Assembly: GCA_022826385.1 (NCBI GenBank)
Contig: JAJDUZ010000027.1
Coordinates: 62,001 to 126,000 of the forward strand
Reading direction: 5' to 3'
From: Silicimonas sp.
GTDB lineage: Bacteria; Pseudomonadota; Alphaproteobacteria; Rhodobacterales; Rhodobacteraceae
Length of the DNA stretch: 64,000 nt
In this document: one piece after another, positions 35,990-46,105 of the stretch
Layout: every line of letters begins with the position of its first letter
Numbering within the stretch: the first letter of the stretch is position 1
The notes under the pieces: generated by a model
The model's input: the letters and a program-made list of their open reading frames with translations, nothing else
What the model was told of the DNA's origin: nothing
The model's database searches: none
Translations under genes and position numbers: made by a program

Positions 35990-37233
35990 CGAAACTCGAC
36001 CACGGCGGCAGAGATGTCGTCGGGAAAATCGCCACTCCCACGATAGTCCGTCAGGCTGTCCAGCAAAGCATCAACATAAGCCAAACCAGTCTTTCCAGAA
36101 TGGCCACGCATGATCCGTTCGAGACCTTCGTCGTCCAGCAATTCACCATCCGGGTTCGGGCATTCCGTGAGACCGTCAGAATAGAGCATAAACCGGTCCC
36201 CCGCCTCGAATTCCAAGGTCGTCTTCGCGAAATCCCCGACATCGAGCAAACCGATCGGTGTACTCCACATGTCCGGCAACGAGATTTCACCGTTGCCTCG
36301 TTGAATCGCAGGGCTTGGATGTCCGGCTTGGCAAAGGTCGACCCGGCGCCGTTTCAGATCGACACGTGCAATGGCCATCGTCAGGTAGAGGTCACTGTCC
36401 GCATCCATCATCAGGATGTCATTCAACCGCGAGCATACCTCCAGAAGCGGCAACATCTCATAGCCGTTTCCCGCCTTCCGCAGGGCGATGTTCCGGTCAG
36501 GCGAACCGGCGCTGAAATACCCGGCAATTCGGGCGGTCATCAACGCCGAAGCAACGCCATGCCCGGAAACGTCGACAGAAAAGACCCCGACCTCCCCGTC
36601 ACGTACCGGGAAGTAGCCGACCAGATCACCACCGACATGACCACTCGAGCGGAACAACAGCGACACATCGGCACCGGCAAATGAAACAAACCGTTCCGGA
36701 ACCAACCCTTCTTGAAAGGCACGCGCACCCTTCAGATCCCGTTCGATCGCCGCATAGGCGTCCGAAAGCTCCTCCAGCGTGGTGGTCAGCATGTCGTTCT
36801 TGGCGGAAAGAGCTTGTTGGGACTGGATCACGCGCTGTCCGGCACCAAGACGTGCCCGCAATTCTACAGCGTGAAATGGCTTCGACAGAAAGTCGTCGGC
36901 ACCGCTGTCCAACCCTTCAGCCAGAATCTCACGCTCGGTCTGGGCCGTGAGAAGTATGAAAAACGCCGGTCGATCAGTCGAGGCGCGAAAGGCGCGGCAA
37001 AACTCGGCGCCGGACATCCCCGGCATCATCCAATCGCTTATGACAATGTCGAATGGCGTGACCCGACAAAGCTCCAACGCCTCCTCACCCGAACCGGCTT
37101 CAAGTGTTTCGTACCCCCAGTTTTCAAGCGTACGCGTCAAAAGCCGGCGCTGTGCCTTGCTGTCATCAACGACAAGCACAGGTGATATTGCGGGGACTTC
37201 GTTAGATCTGGAAAGGCGCGCGGGTGCGGTCAT
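35986..37233 (-). CDS. Response regulator with PP2C/SpoIIE-type serine phosphatase output
   Basis: A 415-residue signalling protein. The receiver domain (about 18-135) has the acidic pair D23/D24, the phosphoacceptor D67 in VISDWMMPG, and the KPF lysine in FLSKPF. A coiled-coil linker (about 140-175) leads to a SpoIIE-type phosphatase (about 180-415) with metal-binding aspartates in GGDLVGYF, VDVSGHGVASALM, YSDGLTE and DDISAAV. Such proteins dephosphorylate anti-sigma antagonists in partner switching. The target is not adjacent. A gene for an Hpt protein starts 80 bases away, divergently. Confidence 0.92.
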   Translation of the reverse strand: MTAPARLSRSNEVPAISPVLVVDDSKAQRRLLTRTLENWGYETLEAGSGEEALELCRVTPFDIVISDWMMPGMSGAEFCRAFRASTDRPAFFILLTAQTEREILAEGLDSGADDFLSKPFHAVELRARLGAGQRVIQSQQALSAKNDMLTTTLEELSDAYAAIERDLKGARAFQEGLVPERFVSFAGADVSLLFRSSGHVGGDLVGYFPVRDGEVGVFSVDVSGHGVASALMTARIAGYFSAGSPDRNIALRKAGNGYEMLPLLEVCSRLNDILMMDADSDLYLTMAIARVDLKRRRVDLCQAGHPSPAIQRGNGEISLPDMWSTPIGLLDVGDFAKTTLEFEAGDRFMLYSDGLTECPNPDGELLDDEGLERIMRGHSGKTGLAYVDALLDSLTDYRGSGDFPDDISAAVVEFR

Positions 37234-37313
37234 ATGCTCTCAATGCCGAGCAGCGATTAAATGTCTATAAACGCTGGCCCCATATAACACGACGATCTTC
37301 GAGTTGAGGTCAC
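37234..37313. promoter_or_regulatory. Divergent promoter region phosphatase / Hpt
   Basis: An 80-base gap between two divergent signalling genes, which makes joint control likely. GAGG precedes the Hpt ATG by five bases. No operator was identified. Confidence 0.35.
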
Positions 37314-37613
37314 ATGCTGAACGCCGCACGCATCGCCGAACTCAAGGAAGAGGTCGGAGAGGACGACTTCGAGGAAGTCTTCGAACTGTTCTGCGAAGAA
37401 GTCGAGGACGTTCTGCAGGAACTGTCGACCAATACCGACTTGGCCGAAAAGCTGCATTTTCTGAAAGGCAGCGCAATGAATCTTGGTTTTGATGCCGTCG
37501 GCGACCTGTGTCGAGCCGAGGAAGCCCGTCTGAAAGCCGATCCCGCAGCGTCCATTGACATCGCCGCGATCCAGCAAGCCTACACTCTGTCAAAGTCCTG
37601 CTTGCTTGGCTGA
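37314..37613 (+). CDS. Histidine phosphotransfer (Hpt) domain protein
   Basis: A 99-residue all-helical Hpt protein. The phosphoacceptor is His48 in EKLHFLKGSAMNLGF, the canonical HxxKGxxxxxG motif. It would shuttle phosphate between a hybrid kinase and a response regulator. The obvious candidate partner is the receiver of the divergent phosphatase gene, which is inference from context. No kinase gene is in the window. Confidence 0.9.
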   Translation: MLNAARIAELKEEVGEDDFEEVFELFCEEVEDVLQELSTNTDLAEKLHFLKGSAMNLGFDAVGDLCRAEEARLKADPAASIDIAAIQQAYTLSKSCLLG

Positions 37614-37686
37614 CACGGCATCGCTTGTCCCTGATCGGAAAATTCCGTAAACGCACGCCGTTCAACACGCGTCCGAGGGGTCCAAA

Positions 37687-38904
37687 ATGTCTTCGCCCAA
37701 AAAGGTTGTGCTCGCTTACTCTGGCGGTCTCGACACGTCGATTATCCTGAAATGGCTGCAGACCGAGTATGATTGCGAGGTCGTCACCTTCACGGCCGAT
37801 CTTGGTCAGGGAGAGGAACTCGAGCCCGCTCGCAAGAAAGCCGAGATGATGGGCGTTTCGGAAATCTATATCGAGGACCTGCGCGAAGAATTCACCCGCG
37901 ATTTCGTGTTCCCGATGTTCCGGGCCAATGCGCTTTACGAAGGGTTGTACCTGCTGGGCACATCCATCGCCCGCCCGTTGATTTCGAAACGGCTGGTCGA
38001 GATTGCCGCCGAAACCGGCGCCGATGCGGTGTCGCATGGCGCGACGGGCAAAGGAAACGACCAGGTGCGTTTCGAGCTTTCTGCTTATGCCCTGAACCCC
38101 GATATCAAGGTGATCGCGCCGTGGCGTGTCTGGGATCTGACCTCGCGCACCCGTTTGATCGACTTTGCCGAGAAGAACCAAATTCCCATCGCCAAGGACA
38201 AGCGCGGCGAAGCCCCATTCTCGGTCGACGCCAACCTTCTGCACACGTCGTCAGAGGGCAAGGTTCTGGAAGATCCTTCGGAAGAAGCGCCGGAATACGT
38301 TCTTCAGCGGATCACTCGCCCGGAAGACGCACCCGACACGCCCGAGATGGTCGAAATCACATTCGAGAAAGGCGACGCCGTTGCCATCAATGGCGAGGCG
38401 ATGTCCCCAGCGACGATTCTGACACGGCTGAACGAGTTGGGGGGCAAACACGGCGTCGGCATCCTAGATCTGGTTGAAAACCGTTTCGTAGGAATGAAGT
38501 CGCGGGGCGTCTATGAAACGCCGGGCGGTACGATCCTTCTGGAAGCACACCGTGGCATCGAACAAATCACCCTCGATTCCGGCGCGGGCCACCTGAAGGA
38601 TTCGATCATGCCGCGCTATGCCGAGCTGATCTATAACGGCTTCTGGTTCTCGCCCGAGCGCGAGATGCTGCAAGCGCTGATCGACAAGAGCCAGGAGCAC
38701 GTCTCGGGCACGGTCCGGGTCAAGCTGTACAAAGGCTCGGCACGCACGGTCGCGCGCTGGTCAGATCATTCGCTTTATTCAGAGGCTCATGTGACCTTCG
38801 AAGAAGATGCAGGCGCTTACGACCAGAAGGACGCGCAGGGCTTCATTCAGCTTAACGCGCTGCGGTTGAAGTTGCTGGCTGCACGCGAGCGACGCCTCAA
38901 GTGA
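37687..38904 (+). CDS. argG: Argininosuccinate synthase
   Basis: A 405-residue enzyme that joins citrulline and aspartate with ATP in arginine synthesis. The ATP-binding motif [14 protein letters not shown] is at the N-terminus, with [16 protein letters not shown] and IAPWRVW further on; all are standard. Length is normal. GAGGGG lies upstream of the ATG. It overlaps the convergent sulfotransferase-like gene by eight bases. Confidence 0.98.
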   Translation: MSSPKKVVLAYSGGLDTSIILKWLQTEYDCEVVTFTADLGQGEELEPARKKAEMMGVSEIYIEDLREEFTRDFVFPMFRANALYEGLYLLGTSIARPLISKRLVEIAAETGADAVSHGATGKGNDQVRFELSAYALNPDIKVIAPWRVWDLTSRTRLIDFAEKNQIPIAKDKRGEAPFSVDANLLHTSSEGKVLEDPSEEAPEYVLQRITRPEDAPDTPEMVEITFEKGDAVAINGEAMSPATILTRLNELGGKHGVGILDLVENRFVGMKSRGVYETPGGTILLEAHRGIEQITLDSGAGHLKDSIMPRYAELIYNGFWFSPEREMLQALIDKSQEHVSGTVRVKLYKGSARTVARWSDHSLYSEAHVTFEEDAGAYDQKDAQGFIQLNALRLKLLAARERRLK

Positions 38905-39586
38905 TCGCTTCCAACTTCATGCGTTCGTAAAACGGCAGCGCTTGTGCCACCAAATCCGCCGCCTCCCCTGTCAACTGGGGGAGCGGCCCTTCGGCGCCGG
39001 CAAACCCGGTGGATTGGTGAACCGCATTGTACCAGTGGGCCGCCCACACACCATCAAACGGTTTCGGCCCTTTCGGCCAGCCAAGCATGGCAGGATCAAA
39101 TGCCATGCACAGCGCAGAACAGAGACTATTCAAGGCTTTTTCCGGATTTTCGCGGACAGCGGCAGTGTCGACGACAGGGCCCGGAAACCTCTCGAATAAG
39201 GCAACTTGCTGCTCAAATCCGATATCGCGCAGCGTTGGTTTCTCGCGCTTGGCCAGATAGCTGGCGACAACCCGGGCCGGATGACGGATCAGATGAGCGT
39301 GCGCGCAATCATCTGCCCAGTCGAACGGAAAGCCGGGACACATGTGAAAGCTCATCAGTTTGAGAAACACGTTTCCCTGTTCGGCCTTGATCCGAGCGGC
39401 TACGGCGCCTGCATCGGTTTCGTCGGCCGCCAAAACGTCCTCACGCATTGGATGATCGATGCCGGTCTGTTTCAGGTAAGCCGCGTAAAACGGCTCGTCC
39501 CACACATTGAAATCCGTGCGATTGCCAAACGCATACATCATCGCCGTCGACAGATTGCGCGGCCCGGACCACATCGCGATCTTCAT
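38897..39586 (-). CDS. Sulfotransferase-like protein
   Basis: A 229-residue protein with the P-loop-like start [20 protein letters not shown] and the segment [14 protein letters not shown], which match the 5-prime and 3-prime PAPS-binding motifs of sulfotransferases. The substrate is unknown. AGGGGGAGA precedes the ATG at 39586, which is preferred to an upstream start at 39622. It converges with argG (8-base overlap) and is divergent from msrA. Confidence 0.75.
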   Translation of the reverse strand: MKIAMWSGPRNLSTAMMYAFGNRTDFNVWDEPFYAAYLKQTGIDHPMREDVLAADETDAGAVAARIKAEQGNVFLKLMSFHMCPGFPFDWADDCAHAHLIRHPARVVASYLAKREKPTLRDIGFEQQVALFERFPGPVVDTAAVRENPEKALNSLCSALCMAFDPAMLGWPKGPKPFDGVWAAHWYNAVHQSTGFAGAEGPLPQLTGEAADLVAQALPFYERMKLEAIT

Positions 39587-39707
39587 GTCTTTCTCCCCCT
39601 CCCCGCTTGAAACAACTCTCACACTCGTGTCACCTCACGCGCCCGTTAATAGACCGGAGCACGGTCGTCAGCCAATGTCCGCGCAGTCAAATGCAAGGAA
39701 TTCGCCC

Positions 39708-40361
39708 ATGATCGGTACGGCTGTCAAAGCTCCGCTTCTTATGTTCTTCATTGCCATAGGCGTGATGGTCCAGTGTGCCACAGCCGAGGCTGCCCAGAAA
39801 CGCGCCTATTTCGCTGGCGGCTGCTTCTGGTGCGTCGAAAGTGACTTTGAAAAGGTCAAAGGCGTCAGCGAAGTCGTATCCGGCTATACCGGTGGCAAAA
39901 CGGCGAACCCGACATACAAGCAAGTCACCCGCGGTGGCACGGGCCATTATGAGGCTGTGGAAATCCGCTATAACGACGCGCAAGTCAGCTATGATCGGTT
40001 GCTCTATCTCTTCTTCCGTTCTGTCGACCCGACCGATGCCGGCGGCCAGTTCTGCGACCGGGGCGAAAGCTATCGCACGGCGATTTTCGTGACCAACAGC
40101 GCCGAGCGCGCAGCAGCCGAGAAAGCAAAAGCCGAGGCCGAGAAGGATCTTGGGCGCAAGATCGTGACCCCGATCCTGAACGCTAGCAAGTTTTACAACG
40201 CCGAAGCCTATCACCAGGACTACTACAAATCGTCCGAAGTCGTGATCACGCGGCGCGGCCCTAAATCCAAGGCGAACGCCTACAAATTCTATCGGAACGC
40301 CTGCAAGCGTGACCAGAAGGTCAAACGGCTCTGGGGCAGCTCCGCACCCTTCGCAAGCTGA
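39708..40361 (+). CDS. msrA: Peptide-methionine (S)-S-oxide reductase, exported
   Basis: A 217-residue MsrA with an N-terminal signal peptide (hydrophobic core LLMFFIAIGVMVQ, probable cleavage near residue 29), so it should act in the periplasm. The catalytic motif GGCFWCVESDFE gives Cys39 as the reactive residue. A further cysteine near the C-terminus (NACKRDQ) may resolve the disulfide. It reduces the S-form of methionine sulfoxide. The ATG at 39708 follows AAGGA; an ATG at 39675 is less well placed. No msrB is nearby. Confidence 0.93.
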   Translation: MIGTAVKAPLLMFFIAIGVMVQCATAEAAQKRAYFAGGCFWCVESDFEKVKGVSEVVSGYTGGKTANPTYKQVTRGGTGHYEAVEIRYNDAQVSYDRLLYLFFRSVDPTDAGGQFCDRGESYRTAIFVTNSAERAAAEKAKAEAEKDLGRKIVTPILNASKFYNAEAYHQDYYKSSEVVITRRGPKSKANAYKFYRNACKRDQKVKRLWGSSAPFAS

Positions 40362-40428
40362 GGTTTTTCGCTTTTCCCTCGTTGGCCGGGTCGTTAGACT
40401 CGGCCAAACGACCTTGGGGGAATGAGCA

Positions 40429-43047
40429 GTGACAACGGCAAATGCGGCCGTCACCCCGATGATGGCGCAGTTTCTGGAAATCAAGGAAGCGCACAAGGAT
40501 GCGCTTTTGTTTTATCGAATGGGCGACTTTTACGAGTTGTTCTTCGACGACGCGGTTTCGGCTGCCGAAGCTCTCGACATTGCCCTGACCAAACGCGGCA
40601 AACATCTTGGCGAAGATATTCCAATGTGCGGCGTGCCGGTTCACTCGGCTGAAGGGTACCTGCTGACGCTCATTCGCAAAGGGTTTCGCGTTGCGGTTTG
40701 CGAGCAATTGGAGGACCCGAGCGAGGCGAAGAAACGCGGCTCGAAAGCGGTGGTGAAACGCGGTGTCGTCCGCCTGGTCACGCCCGGCACTCTGACCGAG
40801 GATTCCCTGCTGGAGGCGCGGCGGCACAACTTCCTGGTGGCAATCTCCGAAGTCAGAGACGACGCCGCATTGGCTTGGGTCGATATTTCAACCGGTGAAT
40901 TGCGCGTGCTGCAAACCAGCGCCGTCCGCTTTGGCCCCGAACTGGCAAGATTGGCACCAAGCGAAGTCGTCGTGACCGAGAGCCGATTCACCGATTTCGC
41001 CGAGTTAGAGACGGATTTGGGGCTTTCACTGACCCCATTGTCATCGGCAAGTTTCGACAGCCAGTCCAGCAAGAAGCGGCTGTGCAACCTTTGGAATGTG
41101 CAAAGTCTGGACGCGTTCGGAACGTTCTCGCGCGCGGAACTGTCGGCCATGGGCGCATTGATCGACTATCTGGACCTGACGCAGAAAGGTAAGCTTCCGC
41201 TGCTAAGGCCACCTGTGCGCGAGGCCGCCTCGGGAACCGTGCAGATCGACGCGGCGACACGGCGGAACCTTGAACTGACGCGTGCTCTTTCAGGTGGACG
41301 CGACGGGTCGCTCCTCGCCGCAATCGACCGCACCGTAACAGCTGCGGGTGGGCGTCTTCTGGAAACGCGGATCTCAGCACCGTCGCGCAACCTCGAGGCC
41401 ATCCACGAGCGGCAAGCGGACGTTGCCCGGCTGATTGATGACAGTGAAACGGCCGAAAACCTGCGAGATCGTCTCAAGCGTTGCCCGGACATTGAGCGCG
41501 CCTTGTCACGGCTGGCCCTTGACCGCGGCGGACCACGCGATCTGGCAAGCATCCGTAACGCGTTGTCGGAGGTGCCACCAATTGCAAAGCTGGCACCAAA
41601 GATCGCAGATCGTCTGGCTGGTTTCGACGAGCTTCAAACCGAACTTGAAAATGCCCTTGTCGCTGACCCCCCGCTTCTGGCGCGCGATGGCGGTTTCATT
41701 GCGCAAGGCTACGACGCTGAACTTGATGAGGCGCGCCAGCTTCGCGACGAAGGGCGGGGCGTTATCGCTGGTATGCAGTCGCAGTTTGCGGAAGAGACCG
41801 GCATCTCGTCGCTGAAGATCAAGCACAACAACGTCCTTGGATACTTCATCGAGGTCACCGCGACGCATGCTGAAAAGATGTTCGCCTTGTCCGAAACCTT
41901 CATTCACCGCCAGACCACAGCCAGCGCCGTTCGTTTCACCACTGTCGATCTGTCCAGTTTAGAAACGAAGATACTGAACGCGGGCGGGCGGGCGCTGGAG
42001 ATCGAGAAACGTCTCTATTCCGAACTAAAACAGCTATGTTTGGACAGTCAGGCAAAGCTTGGGGATGCCGCGCGTGCGCTCGCCGAACTCGATGTCAGCC
42101 AAGGTTTCGCGTTTATGGCGCAAAGTGCAGGCTGGTGTCGGCCCGAGGTGGATCACAGCAAGGCGTTCGACGTCAAAGGCGGACGTCACCCTGTGGTCGA
42201 AGCCGCTTTGAAGCGAGACGGCGGCACACCGTTCATTGCGAACGATTGCCGCCTGGCCGACGAGGAGGCTGCTTCCGTTGTGCTTCTGACCGGGCCAAAC
42301 ATGGCCGGTAAGTCGACCTATCTCCGGCAAAACGCCCTGATCGCCTTGCTGGCGCAAATTGGCAGTTTCGTCCCGGCAGAACGCGCGCATATCGGTATGG
42401 TCAGCCAGATCTTCAGCCGTGTCGGCGCCGCAGATGATCTGGCGCGCGGGCGATCGACCTTCATGGTCGAGATGGTTGAAACAGCGGCAATCTTGAACCA
42501 AGCCGATGACCGCGCGATGGTCATTCTTGACGAGATCGGCCGAGGCACCGCGACATATGATGGCTTGTCGATTGCCTGGGCGACCTTCGAACATCTGCAC
42601 GACGTAAACCGGTGCCGCGCGCTTTTCGCAACGCATTATCACGAGATGACGGAACTGGCCGACCGGCTGGACCGGGCCCATAACGCAACGGTCGCTGTGA
42701 AAGAGTGGGACGGTGAAGTGATTTTCCTTCACGAAGTCCGGCATGGCGCGGCGGACAGAAGTTATGGGGTGCAAGTGGCGCGGCTGGCCGGACTGCCTGA
42801 CAGTGTCGTTTCGCGGGCGCGGGTTGTGCTGGACGCGTTAGAGAAAGGAGAGCGCGAGGGCAAAGGCCACCAGAAAGCCCTGATCGACGATCTTCCGCTG
42901 TTCTCGGCGGTTGCAACCGCCCCCGTTGAAGTCGCGACAGAGTCAGAGGTGGAAACCCGGCTATCCGAGATCAATCCCGACGACCTCACACCGCGCGAGG
43001 CGTTGTCGCTACTCTATGACTTGAAGGCGGGGCTGAACGACGCCTAG
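40429..43047 (+). CDS. mutS: DNA mismatch repair protein MutS
   Basis: An 872-residue mismatch-recognition ATPase. The mismatch-binding Phe-x-Glu is in FYRMGDFYELFFDDA at the N-terminus. The ATPase domain has Walker A LLTGPNMAGKSTYLRQ near residue 625, RSTFMVEMVETAAIL, and ILDEIGRGTATYDG. Length is normal. It starts with GTG at 40429 after GGGGGAA. Its TAG overlaps the grpE stop in CTAG. Confidence 0.98.
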   Translation: MTTANAAVTPMMAQFLEIKEAHKDALLFYRMGDFYELFFDDAVSAAEALDIALTKRGKHLGEDIPMCGVPVHSAEGYLLTLIRKGFRVAVCEQLEDPSEAKKRGSKAVVKRGVVRLVTPGTLTEDSLLEARRHNFLVAISEVRDDAALAWVDISTGELRVLQTSAVRFGPELARLAPSEVVVTESRFTDFAELETDLGLSLTPLSSASFDSQSSKKRLCNLWNVQSLDAFGTFSRAELSAMGALIDYLDLTQKGKLPLLRPPVREAASGTVQIDAATRRNLELTRALSGGRDGSLLAAIDRTVTAAGGRLLETRISAPSRNLEAIHERQADVARLIDDSETAENLRDRLKRCPDIERALSRLALDRGGPRDLASIRNALSEVPPIAKLAPKIADRLAGFDELQTELENALVADPPLLARDGGFIAQGYDAELDEARQLRDEGRGVIAGMQSQFAEETGISSLKIKHNNVLGYFIEVTATHAEKMFALSETFIHRQTTASAVRFTTVDLSSLETKILNAGGRALEIEKRLYSELKQLCLDSQAKLGDAARALAELDVSQGFAFMAQSAGWCRPEVDHSKAFDVKGGRHPVVEAALKRDGGTPFIANDCRLADEEAASVVLLTGPNMAGKSTYLRQNALIALLAQIGSFVPAERAHIGMVSQIFSRVGAADDLARGRSTFMVEMVETAAILNQADDRAMVILDEIGRGTATYDGLSIAWATFEHLHDVNRCRALFATHYHEMTELADRLDRAHNATVAVKEWDGEVIFLHEVRHGAADRSYGVQVARLAGLPDSVVSRARVVLDALEKGEREGKGHQKALIDDLPLFSAVATAPVEVATESEVETRLSEINPDDLTPREALSLLYDLKAGLNDA

Positions 43048-43601
43048 CTGCCAACCATTGAACTGACGCCAACGCGCGCCGGACGCAGCAGGCGGTCATG
43101 CAGCATGAAACCATCGGCCTCGACCTGAATGATGTCGCCCGCCTTGGTTCCGGGAACCGGCGCTTCGAACATGGCTTCGTGAAGCTGGGGGTCGAACTTG
43201 TCGCCAACCTCGGGCGAGATCGGTTCAATTCCATGCTTTTTGAAGACACTGATCAACTCGCGCATCGTCAGTCCAACGCCTTCAATCATGGCTTTTGACG
43301 ACTCGCGTGCTTCCTCGGGAACGGCCTGAACGGCGCGCTTCATGTTGTCGAAAACGGGCAGCAGATCACGGGCAAGCTTCGATCCACCATACTGTTCGGC
43401 TTCGCGCCGATCCCGTTCCGATCGCTTCCGCGAATTCTCGGCATCCGCCAGCGCGCGCATGAACTTGTCCTTGAACTCGTCGCGCTCAGTCTGAAGCGAA
43501 AGGATCAGCTCATCAGTCTCCGGCTCTTCCAGCGAGTCCGGGTCCGTGATGTCGATCAGCTCTTCTTCGACCGCTGGTTTCTTTGCCTCTGCGTCACTCA
43601 T
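43044..43601 (-). CDS. grpE: Nucleotide exchange factor GrpE
   Basis: A 185-residue DnaK co-chaperone that speeds ADP release. A long N-terminal coiled coil (about 25-85) precedes the compact beta domain with GVGLTMRELISVFKKHGIEP and DPQLHEAMF. It shares ATGA with hrcA upstream, so the two are coupled, giving the common hrcA-grpE arrangement. Confidence 0.97.
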   Translation of the reverse strand: MSDAEAKKPAVEEELIDITDPDSLEEPETDELILSLQTERDEFKDKFMRALADAENSRKRSERDRREAEQYGGSKLARDLLPVFDNMKRAVQAVPEEARESSKAMIEGVGLTMRELISVFKKHGIEPISPEVGDKFDPQLHEAMFEAPVPGTKAGDIIQVEADGFMLHDRLLRPARVGVSSMVGS

Positions 43602-44668
43602 TGTTGCCCTCGATCTGCAATCAGGCGGCCCACCATCTGGGCCGTGTAGTCAACGATTGGAACGATCCGTCCATAGTTCAGGCGGGTCGGTCCAATAACA
43701 CCCACCGCTCCGATAACCTTCCGGTCCGCGTTCATATAGGGAGAGACCACCAAAGAGGAACCAGAAAGTGAAAAAAGCTTGTTCTCGGAGCCGATAAATA
43801 TCCGGACGCCTTCCCCTTGGTCGGTCAGTTCCAGAAACTCGGCGATGTCCCGCTTGCGTTCAAGGTCGTCAAACAGTTCGCGGATACGCTCCAGCTCTTC
43901 CTCTTCGGCACTTCCCGCCAGAAGGTTTGATCTTCCACGCACGATAAGCCGCTCGTAAACGGTGCCTTCGTTTTCCCAGAACGCAGCACCACTCTCTACA
44001 AGGTCGCGCGCAACGCTGTCCAATTCCTGACGTCGCTTCGAAATCTCGGACTTCAAGACGGTCTCAAGCTCAGAAAGCGTATGGCCCGCAACGAAAGCAT
44101 TCAGAAAGTTCGCTGCTTCGCGATAGGAACTGGGCGTTTGGCCAGGGGGCGGCTGAAAGAAGCGGTTCTCGACATGGCCGTCGGCAAAGACAAGAACAGC
44201 AAGCGCACGCTCGGGCGCGAGGCTAACAAACTCGATATGCTTCAACGGCGCTTCATGCTTCGGGGCCAACACCAGGCTGGCGCCATGGGTGACACCGGAC
44301 AAGGCCGACCCGACCCGGTCAAGGATGTGCGAAACATCGGCATCGTTTTCCGTCAGCCGGCTTTCGATCGCATCACGGTCTGCCTCGGCCGGATCACCGA
44401 CCTCCAGCAGACCGTCGACAAACAGCCGCAGCCCGGCCTCTGTCGGCACGCGTCCGGCAGAAACATGCGGCGCTGCCAGCAATCCCAGATACTCGAGATC
44501 CTGCATCACGTTTCGAATGGTCGCCGCGCTGACTTTTTCGTTCATCTCCCGCGTCAGGCTGCGCGAGCCAACCGGTACGCCCGATTCAAGATAGCCTTCG
44601 ACCACACGGCGAAAGACTTCGCGCGAGCGATCGTTCATCTCTTCCAGAAGCTTACCTGTGTTGGTCAT
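43598..44668 (-). CDS. hrcA: Heat-inducible transcription repressor HrcA
   Basis: A 356-residue repressor of heat-shock operons that binds the CIRCE element. The winged-helix start reads VFRRVVEGYLESGVPVGSRS with MNEKVSAATIRNVMQDLE, typical of the family; the GAF-like core follows. It leads the hrcA-grpE pair and is divergent from rph. No CIRCE sequence was seen in the 118-base gap upstream, so it may regulate groESL elsewhere rather than itself. Confidence 0.96.
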   Translation of the reverse strand: MTNTGKLLEEMNDRSREVFRRVVEGYLESGVPVGSRSLTREMNEKVSAATIRNVMQDLEYLGLLAAPHVSAGRVPTEAGLRLFVDGLLEVGDPAEADRDAIESRLTENDADVSHILDRVGSALSGVTHGASLVLAPKHEAPLKHIEFVSLAPERALAVLVFADGHVENRFFQPPPGQTPSSYREAANFLNAFVAGHTLSELETVLKSEISKRRQELDSVARDLVESGAAFWENEGTVYERLIVRGRSNLLAGSAEEEELERIRELFDDLERKRDIAEFLELTDQGEGVRIFIGSENKLFSLSGSSLVVSPYMNADRKVIGAVGVIGPTRLNYGRIVPIVDYTAQMVGRLIADRGQQ

Positions 44669-44786
44669 GAATCAAGTCATGGTGGCGGGGCGCACCAATT
44701 AAAGGAGAAGCTGCGCCGCCGTCAATCGGGGTTGAAGGGAAATGGGTCGAAGACTATGACCCGAACGATCAACACGAGGTGAGATC

Positions 44787-45500
44787 ATGCGGCCATCCGG
44801 CAGAGAGACGACCGAACTGCGAAACATCAGCATCGAAACCGATGTGACCCGGCATGCCGAGGGGTCGTGTCTGATCAAGTGTGGCGACACGCATGTTCTG
44901 TGCACCGCGTCGATCGACGAACGTGTGCCGCCTTGGATGAAGAACTCGGGGCTTGGTTGGGTTACCGCGGAATATGGCATGTTGCCACGCGCAACCCACA
45001 CACGGGGTCGCCGCGAAGCCAAGAATGGTCAGTCGGGTCGGACACAAGAAATCCAGCGCTTGATTGGGCGCAGTTTGCGCGCAGCCGTTGATCGCCCAGC
45101 CTTGGGTGAGCGTCAGATCATCGTGGATTGCGACGTGATCCAGGCTGATGGCGGAACGCGTTGTGCCTCAATCACAGGGGGTTGGGTCGCGTTGCGGCTG
45201 GCGGTGAACAAGCTGCTTTCTGCTGGCATGATCCAATCGGACCCGTTGCTGGATAACGTTGCGGCGGTGTCTTGCGGACTTTATGCCGGGCAGCCGGTGG
45301 TCGATCTTGACTATCCGGAAGACAGCGAAGCTGGTGTTGATGGCAACTTCGTGCTCACCGGCTCTGGCAAGCTGATTGAAGTCCAGATGTCGGCGGAAGG
45401 CTCGACCTATTCGCGCGAACAGATGTCCAGCTTGCTTGATCTCGCCGAAAGCGGGATCGCCGAACTGGTTGCGGCGCAAAATGCGGCGGTCGCAGGGTGA
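44787..45500 (+). CDS. rph: Ribonuclease PH
   Basis: A 237-residue phosphorolytic exoribonuclease that trims tRNA 3-prime ends. It starts [20 protein letters not shown], and contains [20 protein letters not shown] and the [21 protein letters not shown] segment. GAGGTGA is placed just before the ATG. Its stop overlaps the rdgB start in GTGA. Confidence 0.98.
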   Translation: MRPSGRETTELRNISIETDVTRHAEGSCLIKCGDTHVLCTASIDERVPPWMKNSGLGWVTAEYGMLPRATHTRGRREAKNGQSGRTQEIQRLIGRSLRAAVDRPALGERQIIVDCDVIQADGGTRCASITGGWVALRLAVNKLLSAGMIQSDPLLDNVAAVSCGLYAGQPVVDLDYPEDSEAGVDGNFVLTGSGKLIEVQMSAEGSTYSREQMSSLLDLAESGIAELVAAQNAAVAG

Positions 45501-46105
45501 GACGGTTCCGGGATAAGACGCTTCTGGTTGCAACTCACAATGCCGGCAAGCTGGAAGAGATCAGCGATCTCTTGTCCGACTTCGGCATTGATGTGGTCAG
45601 TGCCGCCGAGAAAGGCTTGCCCGAGCCCGAGGAAACCGGCACGACCTTCGTCGAGAATGCGCGCATTAAGGCACATGCTGCCGCAAAGGCAACTGGGTTG
45701 CCCGCATTGTCCGATGACTCCGGTATCGAGATAGACGCATTGAACGGCGCGCCCGGCGTATACACTGCCGATTGGGCCGAAACGCCGAATGGTCGCGATT
45801 TTGTCATGGCCATGAACAGGACGCATAATGAATTGCTGACAAGCGGAGTTGCCGAACCGTGGACCGCGCGCTTTTGCTGCACATTCGTTCTGGCGTGGCC
45901 GGATGGGCATGACGAAGTGTTCCCGGGAACCGCCGAAGGGCGCGTGACGTGGCCAATGCGAGGCGAACAAGGCCACGGGTATGATCCGATCTTTGTGCCG
46001 GACGGGTACGATCAAACGTTTGGCGAGATGGACCGTTGGGAAAAGAACCGGATGAGCCACCGGGCAGATGCGTTCAGGAAACTCAAAGCCGCGTTCGCTG
46101 AATGA
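45497..46105 (+). CDS. rdgB: RdgB/HAM1-type dITP/XTP pyrophosphatase
   Basis: A 202-residue house-cleaning enzyme that hydrolyses dITP, XTP and dHAPTP so they are not put into DNA. The motifs [32 protein letters not shown] and [20 protein letters not shown] are standard. The start is GTG at 45497, overlapping the rph stop, and its stop overlaps the hemW start, so rph-rdgB-hemW is coupled. Confidence 0.97.
   Translation: MRRFRDKTLLVATHNAGKLEEISDLLSDFGIDVVSAAEKGLPEPEETGTTFVENARIKAHAAAKATGLPALSDDSGIEIDALNGAPGVYTADWAETPNGRDFVMAMNRTHNELLTSGVAEPWTARFCCTFVLAWPDGHDEVFPGTAEGRVTWPMRGEQGHGYDPIFVPDGYDQTFGEMDRWEKNRMSHRADAFRKLKAAFAE

Noticed and set aside
44669..44786. A CIRCE element upstream of hrcA
   Set aside because: The TTAGCACTC-N9-GAGTGCTAA pattern was looked for and not found in the gap.
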